DNA of 64,000 nt from CAIWHR01 sp963734575 (lineage in GTDB: Bacteria > Pseudomonadota > Gammaproteobacteria > Burkholderiales > Casimicrobiaceae), in NCBI GenBank assembly GCA_963734575.1, contig CAVTHT010000012.1, positions 131,852 to 195,851 on the forward strand. Reading direction: 5' to 3'. The notes beneath the pieces were generated by a model that worked only from the letters and a program-made list of their open reading frames with translations, made no database searches and was not told the DNA's origin. Of the stretch, positions 30,736 to 40,739 are shown one piece after another; within the stretch, counting starts at the first letter, position 1; every line of letters starts with the position of its first letter. The translations under genes and the position numbers were made by a program.

Positions 30736-30758
30736 GTTCGGAAAGCACTTTTCCGAAC
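30736..30758. terminator. Intercistronic hairpin in the ABC importer operon
   Basis: GTTCGGAAA, loop GCACT, TTTCCGAAC: a perfect 9-bp stem in the 110-bp gap between the binding-protein stop and the first permease start. Such hairpins after binding-protein genes often stabilise the upstream message so that the binding protein is made in excess over the permeases; that role is inferred. Confidence 0.55.
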
Positions 30759-30810
30759 AGCGAACGTAGGTTCTGAAGCTCTTCCTCCCGAACAACGAAC
30801 GGTAGGCTTT

Positions 30811-31970
30811 TCACTTCAGCACGACGCGCTCGTAGCCTTCGAGGATGTCGGTGAAGTACTCCGACAGCGGGAACGGACGGCCATAGCGCGACAGGTCGTC
30901 GGGCTTGATGTCGGTGAAGAGCTTGTTCCAGCTCGCCTGGTCGAGCTTCGACTGCACGTGCTGCGGATCGATGCCCGGGTACCAGTTGAACTGCTTCACG
31001 ATGCCTTCGGCCTGCACCTCCGGGCTTTCCGCGAACTCGACGAACTTCTTCGCGAGCTGCGCGTTCGCGGCCTTGGCCGGAATCGCGTAGTACATCGGCT
31101 GGCCCGGCAGGCCCGGCGAAGGGAGCGACGAGCTTGATGCTCGGCCCCATCTTGCCCTCGGCCTGCCACGTGTAGAACATGTCGACCCACACCGGACCCA
31201 TCGCGATCTCGCCGCGGTTGAGCATGTCGAGCGTGCCCGCGTTGCCCGGCGTCATCACGACGTACTGGTTGAACTCCTTCAGGCTCGCGAGCGACTTCTC
31301 GATCGTCGGCCTTCATGCGCCGGATCGTACGGGCCCTTCTCGAGCTTGTCGGCGATGCCGCTGTTGGCGCGTCACCCAGCCGGTGACGAAGCCCACGCCG
31401 GACATCCCGCCCTTCACGCCGTTGTAGCCGAACTGCTTCGGGATTCTTCCTCACCCAGTCGTTGAGCTCGCTGAACGACTTCGGCGGCGTCTTCACCACG
31501 TCCGGGTTGTAGGCGAACGCAATCTGGCTGTGGAACATCGGCAGCACGTAGCCGTCGACGTTGGCGCCGAGCGCGTTCTTCGCGGTGTCGCGCGTGACGA
31601 GCTTGCCGGCGGCGATGTCGTTGCGATACGGCATCAGCAGCTTTTCCTTGACCATCGTGGCGGCGCCGCGCTGGTGGATGACGGCGACGTCGACGTCCCA
31701 CGCGGCGTTGCCCGCCTTCTGCTGCGCCGACAGCTTTTCGTAGATCTTCTGCGAGCCCGCGTCGCCCGGCCCGGTGCCGACCGCGCGCACCTTCACGCCG
31801 GGGTTCATCTTCTCGAACCGCGGGGCGAGGTAGTTGTTCACGTAATCGACCATGTTCTGGTCGCCGGCCGTCGCCACGTTGAGCGTCGTCTGTCCCTGCG
31901 CCGCGTCCGAACGGCAGCGACCGCGATGGCGGCGAATGCAGTCGCGCACACCCACATGTAGCCTTTGCAT
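30811..31970 (-). CDS. ABC transporter substrate-binding protein; several frame breaks
   Basis: Reconstructed by joining frames: an N-terminal hydrophobic signal (CATAFAAIAVAA), then QTTLNVATAGDQNMVDYVNN, WDVDVAVIHQRGAATMVKEK, DGYVLPMFHSQIAFAYNPDV, GEIAMGPVWVDMFYTWQAEG, and the C-terminal PMYYAIPAKAANAQLAKKFV ... LSEYFTDILEGYERVVLK. This is a group-6-like extracellular solute-binding protein. ATG 31968-31970 has AGGAGG six bases upstream. At least five indels (start region, about 31905, 31445, 31370, 31315 and 31117) disrupt the frame. The ligand cannot be deduced; homologous sets carry polyamines, thiamine, iron or phosphonates. Confidence 0.75.
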
Positions 31971-31980
31971 GACGATCCTC

Positions 31981-33037
31981 CTATGACGCACGTTGCTCCT
32001 GGAGCGGAAATAGCAGGAGCGCCTGCGTGCGGCACGGCGATGCTCGCCGCCGTTCCCTCGTCGAGGCGCTCCGGCGCGTGGACCCAAACCTCGCCGTCGG
32101 GCAGGCGCACGCGATAGCGATAGCCTTGTCCCACGTACAGCATCTGCGCGACGGTGCCGCTGCAGCAGCAGCGCGCCGTCGATGCGCTCGTGCTGCGCCA
32201 CGACGAGCGCGCGGCGTCGCTGCGGAAGTGAGCCCGCATGGCTGGCGCGCCGCGACCGTCGCCCTCGCTCGCCGCCACCCACGCCGTTCGCGTCGGGCAC
32301 GACCGCGATCGCGTTGTCGGCGCCCATGAAGCCTGCCACGAACGGCGACGACGGGGCGGTGGTACACGACCTCCGGCGCGTCGTATTGCTCGACGTCGGC
32401 CGGCGTTCGAGCACGGCGATGCGGTCGGCGAGCGTCAGCGCCTCCTCGCGGTCGTGCGTCACGTAGACGGCGGTGATGCCGATGCGCTGCTGCAGCGCCC
32501 GCAGCTCCTGCCGGAGCTCGATGCGGACCTTGTAATCGAGATTGGACATCGGCTCGTCGAGCAGCAGGACGGCCGGACTGACCGCCAGCGAGCGTCCCGA
32601 GCGCCACGCGCTGGCGCTGGCCGCCCGAGAGCGAGGTGACCGGCCGCGGAGCCGTAGCCCGTGAGCTGCAGCAGCGTGAGCATCTCCTCCACGCGCTGGT
32701 CGATCGCGTCCTTCTTCCAGCCGCGCATGCGCAAGCCCGTAGCCGATGTTCTGGGCGACGGTCATGTGCGGCCACAGCGCGTACGACTGGAACATCATCG
32801 CGGTGCCGCGGCGTTCCGGCGGCAGGCGCGTGATGTCGCGGCCGTCGATGCGGATGCTGCCGGAGGTCGGGGTGACGAACCCGGCGATGGAGCGCAGCAA
32901 CGTGGTCTTGCCGCATCCTGAGCTGCCGAGCAGCGCGACGAGCTCGCCGCGCTGCACGTCGAGACTCACGTCGATTCAGCACGGGCGCGCGCGCCGTACG
33001 CGGCGGTCAGGGAATCGATGGCGAGATAGGCTGGCAC
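31981..33037 (-). CDS. ABC transporter ATP-binding protein (PotA/FbpC type); several frame breaks
   Basis: Walker A LLGSSGCGKTTLLRSIAG, Q-loop AMMFQSYALWPHMTVAQNIG, Walker B VLLLDEPMSNLDYKVRIELR, switch VYVTHDREEALTLADRIAVL, and a C-terminal TOBE region ending GEVWVHAPERLDEGTAASIA. The signature loop (LSGGQRQRVALG) is in a shifted frame near 32600. N-terminus taken as GTG 33035-33037 (VPAYLAIDSLTAAYGARA). Breaks near 32965, 32730, 32640, 32595, 32390 and 32160. First gene of the importer operon, ending 11 bp before the binding protein. Confidence 0.78.
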
Positions 33038-33263
33038 CGGCAGAGTTCGTATTCGAGCGCGGCATGATGACGCGATTGTGAATGCATGGCAAACATTGCG
33101 CGCGCCGCACGTCGACGAGGCGCGGCGTTGCCGCACCGCAACATGCGCCGCCGACATGACAGGTCGCCGAAGCGCTCGACCCTCGCGCGAAGGGCAACGC
33201 GGCTGGGCTATCATCATCGGTCCGCGCACTCGCACCAAGCGGAACGCGCGGCTGGAGATGCGC

Positions 33264-34631
33264 ATGTCCGCCAACACTCTCGCCCCGAAACCCACCGACG
33301 CCGCGGCCGCCAGCACCGTGGCGACGCCTGACTATCTCTCGGGTTTCGGCAACGAGCACGCCACCGAAGCGCTGCCGGGCGCGCTGCCGGTCGGGCGCAA
33401 TTCGCCGCAGCGCTGCCCCTACGGCCTGTATGCCGAGCAGATCTCGGGCACGGCGTTCACCGCGCCGCGCGGCGACAACCGCCGCAGCTGGTGCTATCGC
33501 ATCCGCCCGGCGGCGCAGCACCGGCCGTTCCGGCGCATCGACAACGGACGGCTCGCCGCGCGATTTCGCCGCTGCCGTCACGCCGCCCGAACCAGCTGCG
33601 CTGGAATCCGCTGCCGATCCCGGATGCGCGCAGCCGACGGATTTCGTCGACGGACTGATCACGATGGCCGGCAACGGCGACCCCGCGGCGCAGGCCGGCT
33701 GCGGCATCCACGTGTACGCCGCGAATCGCTCGCATGGAGCGCTTCTTCTACGACGCCGACGGCGAGCTGCTGATCGTGCCGCAGCAGGGACGCCTGCGAC
33801 ATCGCGACCGAGATCGGGCGTGCTCGACGTCGAGCCGCAGGAGATCGCGGTGATCCCGCGCGGCGTGCGCTTCCGCGTCGGCCTGCCCGACGGCGCGGCG
33901 CGCGGCTACGTCTGCGAGAACTTCGGCGCGCCTTCCGCGCTTGCCCGACCTCGGGCCCGATCGGCTCCAACGGCCTCGCCAATCCGCGCGACTTCCTGAC
34001 GCCCGGTGGCGGCGTACGAGGACCGCGACGGACGCTTCGAGCTCGTCACCAAGTTCCTCGGCCATCTGTGGGCGCGCGGAGATCGACCATTCGCCGCTCG
34101 ACGTCGTCGCGTGGCACGGCAACTACGCGCCGTACAAGTACGACCTGCGCCGCTTCAACACGATCGGCTCGATCAGCTACGACCATCCCGATCCGTCGAT
34201 CTTCCTGGTGCTGCAGTCGCGCTCCGACACGCCGGGCGTCGACAACATCGACTTCGTCGATCTTTCCGCCGCGCTGGCTCGCGGCGCGAGGACACGTTCC
34301 GCCCGCCGTGGTTCCATCGCAACGTCGCGAGCGAGTTCATGGGTCTGATCCACGGCGTCTACGACGCCAAGGCCGAGGGCTTCGTGCCCGGCGGCGCCTC
34401 GCTGCACAACTGCATGAGCGGCCACGGCCCGGACGCCGAGACGTTCGAGAAGGCGAGTCGCAGCGACACCTCGACGCCGCAGCGCGTGAGCCGACACCAT
34501 GGCCTTCATGTTCGAGACGCGCCTGCCGATCCGCCCGACGCACGTTCGCGCTCGAGTCGGCGGAGCTGCAGGCCGAGTACTTCCAGTGCTGGCAGGGACT
34601 GCGCAAGCACTTCGACCCGACCCGGCCGTAG
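33264..34631 (+). CDS. hmgA: Homogentisate 1,2-dioxygenase; at least twelve single-base indels
   Basis: Non-heme iron dioxygenase that opens the ring of homogentisate in tyrosine and phenylalanine breakdown. Conserved stretches are all present but spread over three frames: DYLSGFGNEHATEALPGALP, QISGTAFTAPRGDNRRSWCY, DFVDGLITMAGNGDP, DVVAWHGNYAPYKYDLRRFN, PPWFHRNVASEFMGLIHGVY (iron ligand region), and GGASLHNCMSGHGPDAETFE. Extra G or C bases are readable at about 33561, 33589, 33629, 33733, 33799, 33819, 34004, 34075, 34491 and 34541. Corrected length is about 445 residues, normal. Because every domain survives intact between breaks, sequencing error is more likely than decay. fahA follows after 15 bp. 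Confidence 0.88.
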
Positions 34632-34646
34632 CCGCAGCCGTTCGCC

Positions 34647-35976
34647 ATGCCACTCGCTCAACGAGACGCACGATCCCGCGCTGAAAAGCTTCGTCGCGTC
34701 GGCGCAGCGCACCCGACTGCGATTTCACGCTCCAGAACCTGCCGTTCGCGATCTTCCGGCGCAAGGGGAAGAACGAGCAGTTTCGCGGCGGCGTGGCGAT
34801 CGGCGACCAGGTTCTGGACATCGCCGCCGTCTGCAAGCGCGATCTCCTGTCCGGTGCCGCGCGCGAGGCGGCGGAGAGCTGCCTCGGTCCGACGCTCAAC
34901 GCGTTCATGGCACTCGGGCCGGAGGCCTGGTCCGCGTTGCGTCTCGCGCTCTCGCGCGCGCTGCGCACCGGCACGCCGAAGGTGGCCGAGGCACGCGGCT
35001 CGCTCCTGCCGCATGCGGCAGGTCGAGTACGCGCTGCCGGCGCGCATCGGCGACTACACCGACTTCTACGCCTCGATCCACCACGCGACCAACGTCGGGC
35101 AGGCTGTTCCGCCCCGACAATCCGCTGCTGCCCAACTACAAGTGGGTGCCGATCGGCTATCACGGCCGCAGCTCCTCGATCGGCGTGTCCGGCCAGCGCT
35201 TCCCGCGCCCGATGGGCCAGCGGCTGCCGGCGGGCGCGCAGCCGACCGGTGTTCGGCCCGAGCGAGCGCCTCGACTACGAGCTCGAGATCGGCGTCTTCG
35301 TCGGCCGCGGCAATGCCCTGGGCACGCGCGATCGCGCATCGACGAGGCCCACGCGCACGTCTTCGGGCTGTGCCTGCTCAACGACTGGTCGGCGCGCGAC
35401 ATCCAGGCGTGGGAGTACCAGCCGCTCGGCCCGTTCCTCGCCAAGAACTTCGCCACGACCGTCTCGCCGTGGGTCGTGACGCTCGAGGCGCTGGCGCCGT
35501 ACCGGCAGCCATGGACGCGCAGCGCCGACGATCCGCAGCCGCTGCCGTACCTCGACTCGCCGCGCCAACCGCGAGCGCGGCGCGCTCGACATCGAGCTCG
35601 AGGTGCTGGCTCGCGACGGACCGATGCTGCGCGAGAAGCGCGCCGCCGGTGCGCATCGCGCGCAGCAACCTGCGGCACATGTACTGGACGATCGAGCAGC
35701 TCGTGGCGCATCACACCGTCAACGGCTGCAATCTGCAGCCCGGCGACCTCCTCGGCACCGGCACGCAGTCCGGGCCCGGCGCGGGCGAGGTACGGCTCGC
35801 TGCTCGAGCTCACCGATGGCGGCAAGCAGCCGCTCACCCTGCCGGACGGCGAGACGCGCACGTTCCTCGAGGACGGCGACGTGGTGGTGCTGCGTGCGAG
35901 TGCGCACGCGGAAGGACGCGCGCGCGTCGGCTTCGGCGAGGTTGCCGGTCAGGTGATGCCTGCAGTCGCGTCGTGA
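34647..35976 (+). CDS. fahA: Fumarylacetoacetase; about ten single-base insertions
   Basis: Hydrolyses fumarylacetoacetate to fumarate and acetoacetate, the final step after HmgA (a maleylacetoacetate isomerase is not in the window). Seen in pieces: SLNETHDPALKSFVASA, DYTDFYASIHHATNVG (active-site His region), PNYKWVPIGYHGRSSSIGVS, YELEIGVFVGRGNALG (metal-binding Glu), DIQAWEYQPLGPFLAKNFAT, NLRHMYWTIEQLVAHHTVNG and LQPGDLLGTGTQSGPG. Extra bases at 34653, 34705, 35018, 35100, 35248, 35327, 35337, 35563, about 35648 and about 35788; all are G or C. Corrected length is about 440 residues. Same caution as for hmgA. Confidence 0.88.
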
Positions 35977-36000
35977 CGCGGCGGCGCGCAGCGCGTCCTG

Positions 36001-37077
36001 TTACATGCGCAACGGCCCCGCGTAGCCGGTAAGCTCGAGGTAGCCGCGCCCCACCTCGCTTGCGCCGTCGAGCGCGCGCACCGCGCCCTCCCAGTAGATC
36101 GTGCCGGTGCTGCCGCGCGCATCGAGCTCCTGGTCGTCGAAGAGCGGCTGCAGTCGCCAACGCCACGCCGCGGCCTGCACTTCCATCTCGACGGGGTACG
36201 TCGCCTGCGTGCGCGGCGATTGCCACGTCCGGCGGGTCGTGAAGCGCACTTCCGAGCGATCGAACGTGCGCACCGCGCCGGAGGCATCACGCAGCGTTCC
36301 CCCGGCCCACAGCACGTCGCCATTGCGGGCGCGGATCGCGAACAGCATCAGCGCGCCGCCGTCGTCGAGGTTGATGCCGGTCCAGTCCCAGCCTGCCGCT
36401 TGCGGCGCCAGGTACTCGCTCGACCATTCGTGATCGCACCACGCGCGCCCGGTGACCGCGACCGTCCGCGTCCCGACGATAACGGTGCCGGACACCGCGA
36501 GTTGCGGCTCGCTGTAGTAGTAGCTGGCCTGCGCCGGTGCCGGGCCCTTGCGCGAATACCCCGCTTCGCCCTGCAGCAGCGGCGCCTGCGTCGTGCCGAA
36601 GCGCAGATCGAGCGCGAACTCCCGCGCCGGAATGCGCGCGACGTACACGGCATCGCCGCGTTGCAGCGACCAGTCGCCGATGTGCACGTCCGTGTTCGCC
36701 GTGCCGGCTTCCGCGAGGCCGAAGCCTGCGCGCGCCGCGCGCTGGTCGTGGCGCAGCCGGGCGTGCGCGCGGGTCCGCGAGCGCCGCGTGGGCGAACAGC
36801 AGCTGGCGCGGTGCGAAGCGGCTCGCGCTTTCCGCGCGCGGCGGCGGGCGATGCCGGAAGAACGTGATCTGCATGCCGAGCGGCGCGTCATCCTCGCCGC
36901 GCAGCCATCCCGTGACATACCACCATTCGGTGCGGTACGCAGGATGCGCACCGAAATCGCGCGGGAAGGCGAGCGCGCGCCCGCGCTCCACCGTTGCGTA
37001 GGCCGAGGGTTGCGCCAGCGAGCACGACGCGGAAGTGCGAGCGAGCCGGCGGCAACGAGGAAAGCGCGGCGGCGCAT
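36001..37077 (-). CDS. Lipocalin-like AttH/carotenoid 1,2-hydratase family protein; two frame breaks
   Basis: About 358 residues. Tat- or Sec-type N-terminus MRRRAFLVAAGSLALPRRA, then (in a second frame) HPAYRTEWWYVTGWLRGED, and after a second break NTDVHIGDWSLQRGDAVYVA, SYYYSEPQLAVSGTVIVGTR, WCDHEWSSEYLAPQAAGWDW and GRGYLELTGYAGPLRM at the end. EWWYVTGWL and DHEWSSE are hallmarks of the AttH/CrtC lipocalin-related fold. Breaks near 37020 and 36780. It starts one base after the permease stop, so it forms an operon with the two ABC genes, as AttH does in attEFGH-type clusters. Function of these systems is poorly known. Confidence 0.85.
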   Translation of the reverse strand: MRRRAFLVAAGSLALPRRARWRNPRPTQRWSAGARSPSRAISVRILRTAPNGGMSRDGCAARMTRRSACRSRSSGIARRRARKARAASHRASCCSPTRRSRTRAHARLRHDQRAARAGFGLAEAGTANTDVHIGDWSLQRGDAVYVARIPAREFALDLRFGTTQAPLLQGEAGYSRKGPAPAQASYYYSEPQLAVSGTVIVGTRTVAVTGRAWCDHEWSSEYLAPQAAGWDWTGINLDDGGALMLFAIRARNGDVLWAGGTLRDASGAVRTFDRSEVRFTTRRTWQSPRTQATYPVEMEVQAAAWRWRLQPLFDDQELDARGSTGTIYWEGAVRALDGASEVGRGYLELTGYAGPLRM

Positions 37078-37078
37078 G

Positions 37079-39587
37079 TCACCAGTCCTCGCGCACGGCG
37101 CGCACGGGATCGTCGGTCATCGCGATGCGCCCGCTGAACACCGCGGTCAACATCGACAGGACCAGCATGAGCACGACGGCTCCGACGAGCGGCACCCACG
37201 GCATGGCGAGCTCCATGCCCCAATGGAACGACTGGCGGTTGACGACGTGGATCAGCACGAGGCTCATCAGCCAGCCGAGCACGAGCCCGACCGCGAGCCC
37301 GACGCTGCTCACGAGAAAGCCTTCGCTCGCCAGCATGGCTGCGATCTGCGTGCGCAGCATGCCCACGTGGCGCAGCATCCCGAACTCGCGCCGCCGCGCG
37401 AGCACCAGCGCGCCGAAGGCCGATGACAGTCCGACGAGGCCGATCAGCACCGCCGCGAGCTCGAGCGCGTACGTCACCGCGAACGTGCGATCGAACGCCC
37501 GCAACGACGCCGCGCGGATTTCTGCAGGCATGGCGATGTCGAGCTCCGCCGCTGCCGGGAGGACGCGTCCCAGTGCCGCGCGCAGCGCGCCCGCATCGCT
37601 GCCGGGTGCGAGCCACAGCGCCGCGTTGGTCGCGCTGCGATCGCCCGTCAGCGCGACATAACGCTGCCGTTCCATCGTGATCGCACCTTGCTGGCGCGCG
37701 TAATCGCGCCAGATGCCGGCCACCGTGAACGCCACCGGACGCGCGTCGAGTGGCAGATCCACGACGTCGCCCTGATGCCAGTTGTACAGCGCGGCCGCGG
37801 GCTCGTTGATCCACACCGGCGGCGGCGCGCCGGCGGCCGGAGTGCTCGCCGGCGCCACCAGAGGGAGCGCGCGGGAGGGATCGCCGGCATCGACGTCACG
37901 GGCGATCAGCACCACGCGGGGGCGGTCCGGATCGAGCAGGAGCTGCTGCTCGCGGATGAAATCGACGCGCCGCACGCCGGGAAACGCAGCGAGCTCGCGT
38001 TGCACCGATTCGGGCAGGTAGCCGCTGTTGCCGCTCGGCGCGGCGCGCACATAGACATCCGCGGGCAGCACGCGCTCGAGCCACGCTTCGAGCGAGCCGC
38101 GGAACGAGTTGACCATGATGCCCATCGACACCATCAGGCTGATGCTCGCGACCACCGACGCGAGACTGACGCTGGCCTGGCCGGGGGCGCCGCGGAGCTG
38201 CGCGAGCGCAAGCCGCGGCCCGGGGCGTGACGGCAGCGGCAACCGCTGCCATGTCAGTGCTGCCGCCCGCGGCAGCAGCATCAGTGTCCCGATCAGCAGC
38301 AGTGCGATGCTCGCGTAGCCGAAGAGCGGCAATCCGGCAACGGGTGGCGCGAGCGTTGCAGCCCCGCCGAGCAGGAGCGCCGCGAGTCCGGGCCACCACG
38401 GGCGCAGCCGGGTGAACGCGCGCTGCTCGTCGCCTGCCTTGAGCGCGCGCGCCGGCGCCGCCCGCGCTGCCTCGAGCGCAGGCACCGCGCTCCCCGCCGC
38501 GGCGATGCCCGTGCCGATGAGCAGGAAGACGAGCGCATCGACGACGTCGGGCGCCACGCGCGGCGCGACGCCGCGAAAGTATCCCGACCCGAGATCCGCG
38601 CCGATCACGCGCAACGCAGCCACTGCCAGCAGGTAACCGGCGACGAGACCGACGACGCTCCCCGCGAGACCGAGCACGAGGCCTTCGCCGACCAGCAGCG
38701 CGACGAGCTCGCGCCGGGTCACGCCCAGCACGCGCAGCAGCGCGAGCTGCGCGCGGCGGCGCACCACCGCGAGGGCCTGCGTCGAGAACACGAGAAGGCC
38801 ACCGGTGAAGAGCGCGACCAGCGCGAGCACGTTGAGGTTCACGCGGTACGCACGCGAAAGGCTCGCCCCTGCCGCGATGCTCGAGGCCGGGCGCGCGACG
38901 ACCACGCCCGCGGGCAGCGCCTGCGCCAATGCGCTCGCCGCCGCGTCCACGTTCGTTCCGGGGCGCAGCGCGCAGGTCGATGCGACTCAGCGTGCCGACG
39001 CGCTCGAACGTCGTCTGCGCGCCGGCGATGTCCATGATCGCGATGCGCTGATTGATGCCCGGCCCGAGCACGCCCGCGACCCGCAGCGCGACACGGTCGA
39101 CGCCAGCCTGCACGTCGATCGTGTCGCCGGCGCCGACACCCAGCCACTGCGCCGCGGCCACGCTGAGGAAGACCACATCGGGCTCGAGCGGATCGAACGT
39201 GCTCGCGACCGGGGGCACGAGGGCCGGCTGGATCGCGAGCGCACGGAAGATATCGATCCCCAGCACGCGCAGGCTTTCGTCGCGACCGGCGAGGCGTGCA
39301 TCGACCTCGATGACGGGGCTCGCCGCGGCGACTTCCGGCCGCCGCGCGAGCTGCGGATAGAGGAGCTCGTCGAAGCCCGCGCGCGCGCCGCGCACCTGCA
39401 GGTCGGCGTCTCCTGCGAGCGCCTGCACGCCCAGCGCGAGCTCGTTCACCGCCGCGCCGTTGATGAGCTGCACCGCGAAGCCGAGCGCAACGCCGAGTGC
39501 GATCGCAAGCACGGCGAGGGCGGTGCGCAACCGGTCCTGCGCGAGGGACGCAGCGATCACCGAACGCAACGCGCCGATCGCGGCCAC
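37079..39587 (-). CDS. FtsX-like ABC transporter permease (AttF/AttG-like fusion, LolCE-related); one frame break
   Basis: About 835 residues: two FtsX modules in one chain. The first helix LRTALAVLAIALGVALGFAV precedes a MacB-like periplasmic domain; further helices include LALVALFTGGLLVFSTQALA, VVGLVAGYLLAVAALRVIGA, LASVVASISLMVSMGIMVNS and the C-terminal VLMLVLSMLTAVFSGRIAMT ... PVRAVREDW. The end 'DPVRAVREDW' is the typical FtsX permease tail. GTG start 39585-39587 follows GGAGGATTGAG. An indel near 38963 breaks the frame. It overlaps the ATPase gene by 31 bp and is followed by the AttH-like gene. Confidence 0.86.
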
Positions 39588-40280
39588 CTCAATCCTCCGG
39601 CGAGATCGTCGAGCGGGCGCAGGCCGGTGCGGGTCAGCAGCAGCACACGGTCCGCGGTGCGTGCCGCGGCGCGCGAATGCGTGACCAGGATGCCCGCGGC
39701 ATCGCTCGCGTGAATGCGCGCACGCAACAATGCGGAGACCTGCGCCGCCGTCTCGGGATCGAGGTTCCCCGTCGGCTCGTCGGCGAGCACCACCTGCGGC
39801 CGATGCACCAGCGCGCGGGCGATCGCGACGCGCTGCAGCTCGCCGCCCGACAGCTCGCGCGGCAGGCTCGCGGCGCGGTCGCCGAGCCCAACCGCGTCCA
39901 GCATCGCACGCGCCTCGCCTTCGGCCTCGTGGCGGGCGCGGGACGCGAGCATGAGCGGCAGCGCGACATTGCCCAGCTACGTCGAGGTACGGCAGCACGT
40001 GGAAGGCCTGGAACACGAAGCCCATGTGCGAGCGCCGCAACAGCGTCCGGGCGTCGTCGTCGAGACCGACGAGCTCCCGGCCGTCGAGCACGATCGAGCC
40101 GGCATCGGGCGTGTCGAGACCGGCGACGAGGTTCAGCAGCGTCGATTTCCCGACGCCGGACTCGCCCATGACGGCGACGTATTCGCCGCGTTCGAGCGTG
40201 AGGTCGAGTCCGGAGAAGAGTTCGCGGTGGCGGCCGCCGCTGGCCGGCACCGATTTCGCCAACGCTCGGATGGAAAGCAC
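39557..40280 (-). CDS. ABC transporter ATP-binding protein (LolD/AttE type); one frame break
   Basis: About 240 residues. Walker A GESGVGKSTLLNLVAGLDTP, Q-loop MGFVFQAFHVLPYLDV, signature LPRELSGGELQRVAIARALV, Walker B VVLADEPTGNLDPETAAQVS and H-loop ILVTHSRAAA. An extra base near 39977 separates the Q-loop from the signature half. DEPTGNLDP is characteristic of the MacB/LolD exporter class. It is the first gene of a three-gene leftward operon. Confidence 0.88.
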
Positions 40281-40568
40281 GCGCCGAGAGTAGCGGCCCC
40301 GGTCGCGCCCGGCAACAGGACGGAGCGCAACCGAACGCGGCCTGCCACGTCGTTGGCCTTCGCACCGGCATCGTGGGTAGCCGGGCGCACGCGCGGCAAC
40401 TGCGCCGCGATTGCGCTGTCAGATCGCTGTGGGATGCCAGGGGCGAAGGCAAATCCGCGGTATCATCCGCGCCTCGAAGGCCAGGGCGACACAATCGCCG
40501 ACGCCCTCGGCTGCGAGCCGCACCCGGTTCGCGCCGTCCAACGAAACACGATTTCTTGGAGTGACCGC

Positions 40569-40739
40569 ATGTCTCCTGCCGCCGTTGCCGCGTGCAACGT
40601 GATGCTGGCCATCGCCGCCCTGCAGCCCGCGTCGCCCTTCCGCAGCGCCATCGTCCGTCCCTGCAGGCCAGGCATCAGCCCGAGTTCGACCTCGCGTCCC
40701 GCCTTCGCCACTCCCGACCTCGAGGCCAGCCATGGGTGA
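40569..40739 (+). CDS. Possible 56-residue leader ORF upstream of the single-chain indolepyruvate oxidoreductase
   Basis: ATG 40569 follows TTGGAGTGACCGC, a fair ribosome-binding site, and the frame stops with a TGA that overlaps the start codon of the oxidoreductase gene (CATGGGTGAG). The peptide has a hydrophobic start (AAVAACNVMLAIAALQ) and a Pro/Ser-rich end and resembles nothing I know. It could be a translated leader that couples expression, or chance. The rest of the 450-bp gap (40281-40568) shows no gene. Confidence 0.3.
   Translation: MSPAAVAACNVMLAIAALQPASPFRSAIVRPCRPGISPSSTSRPAFATPDLEASHG

Noticed and set aside
33561..35788. A fixed period in the inserted bases, such as a file line-wrap artefact
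   Set aside because: Measured spacings include 10, 20, 28, 52, 66, 82, 103, 148 and 313 bases, so there is no constant period.
33264..35976. hmgA and fahA as genuine pseudogenes
   Set aside because: Conserved motifs are complete in every segment and almost all lesions are single G/C insertions without substitutions or deletions, which fits sequence error better than decay.
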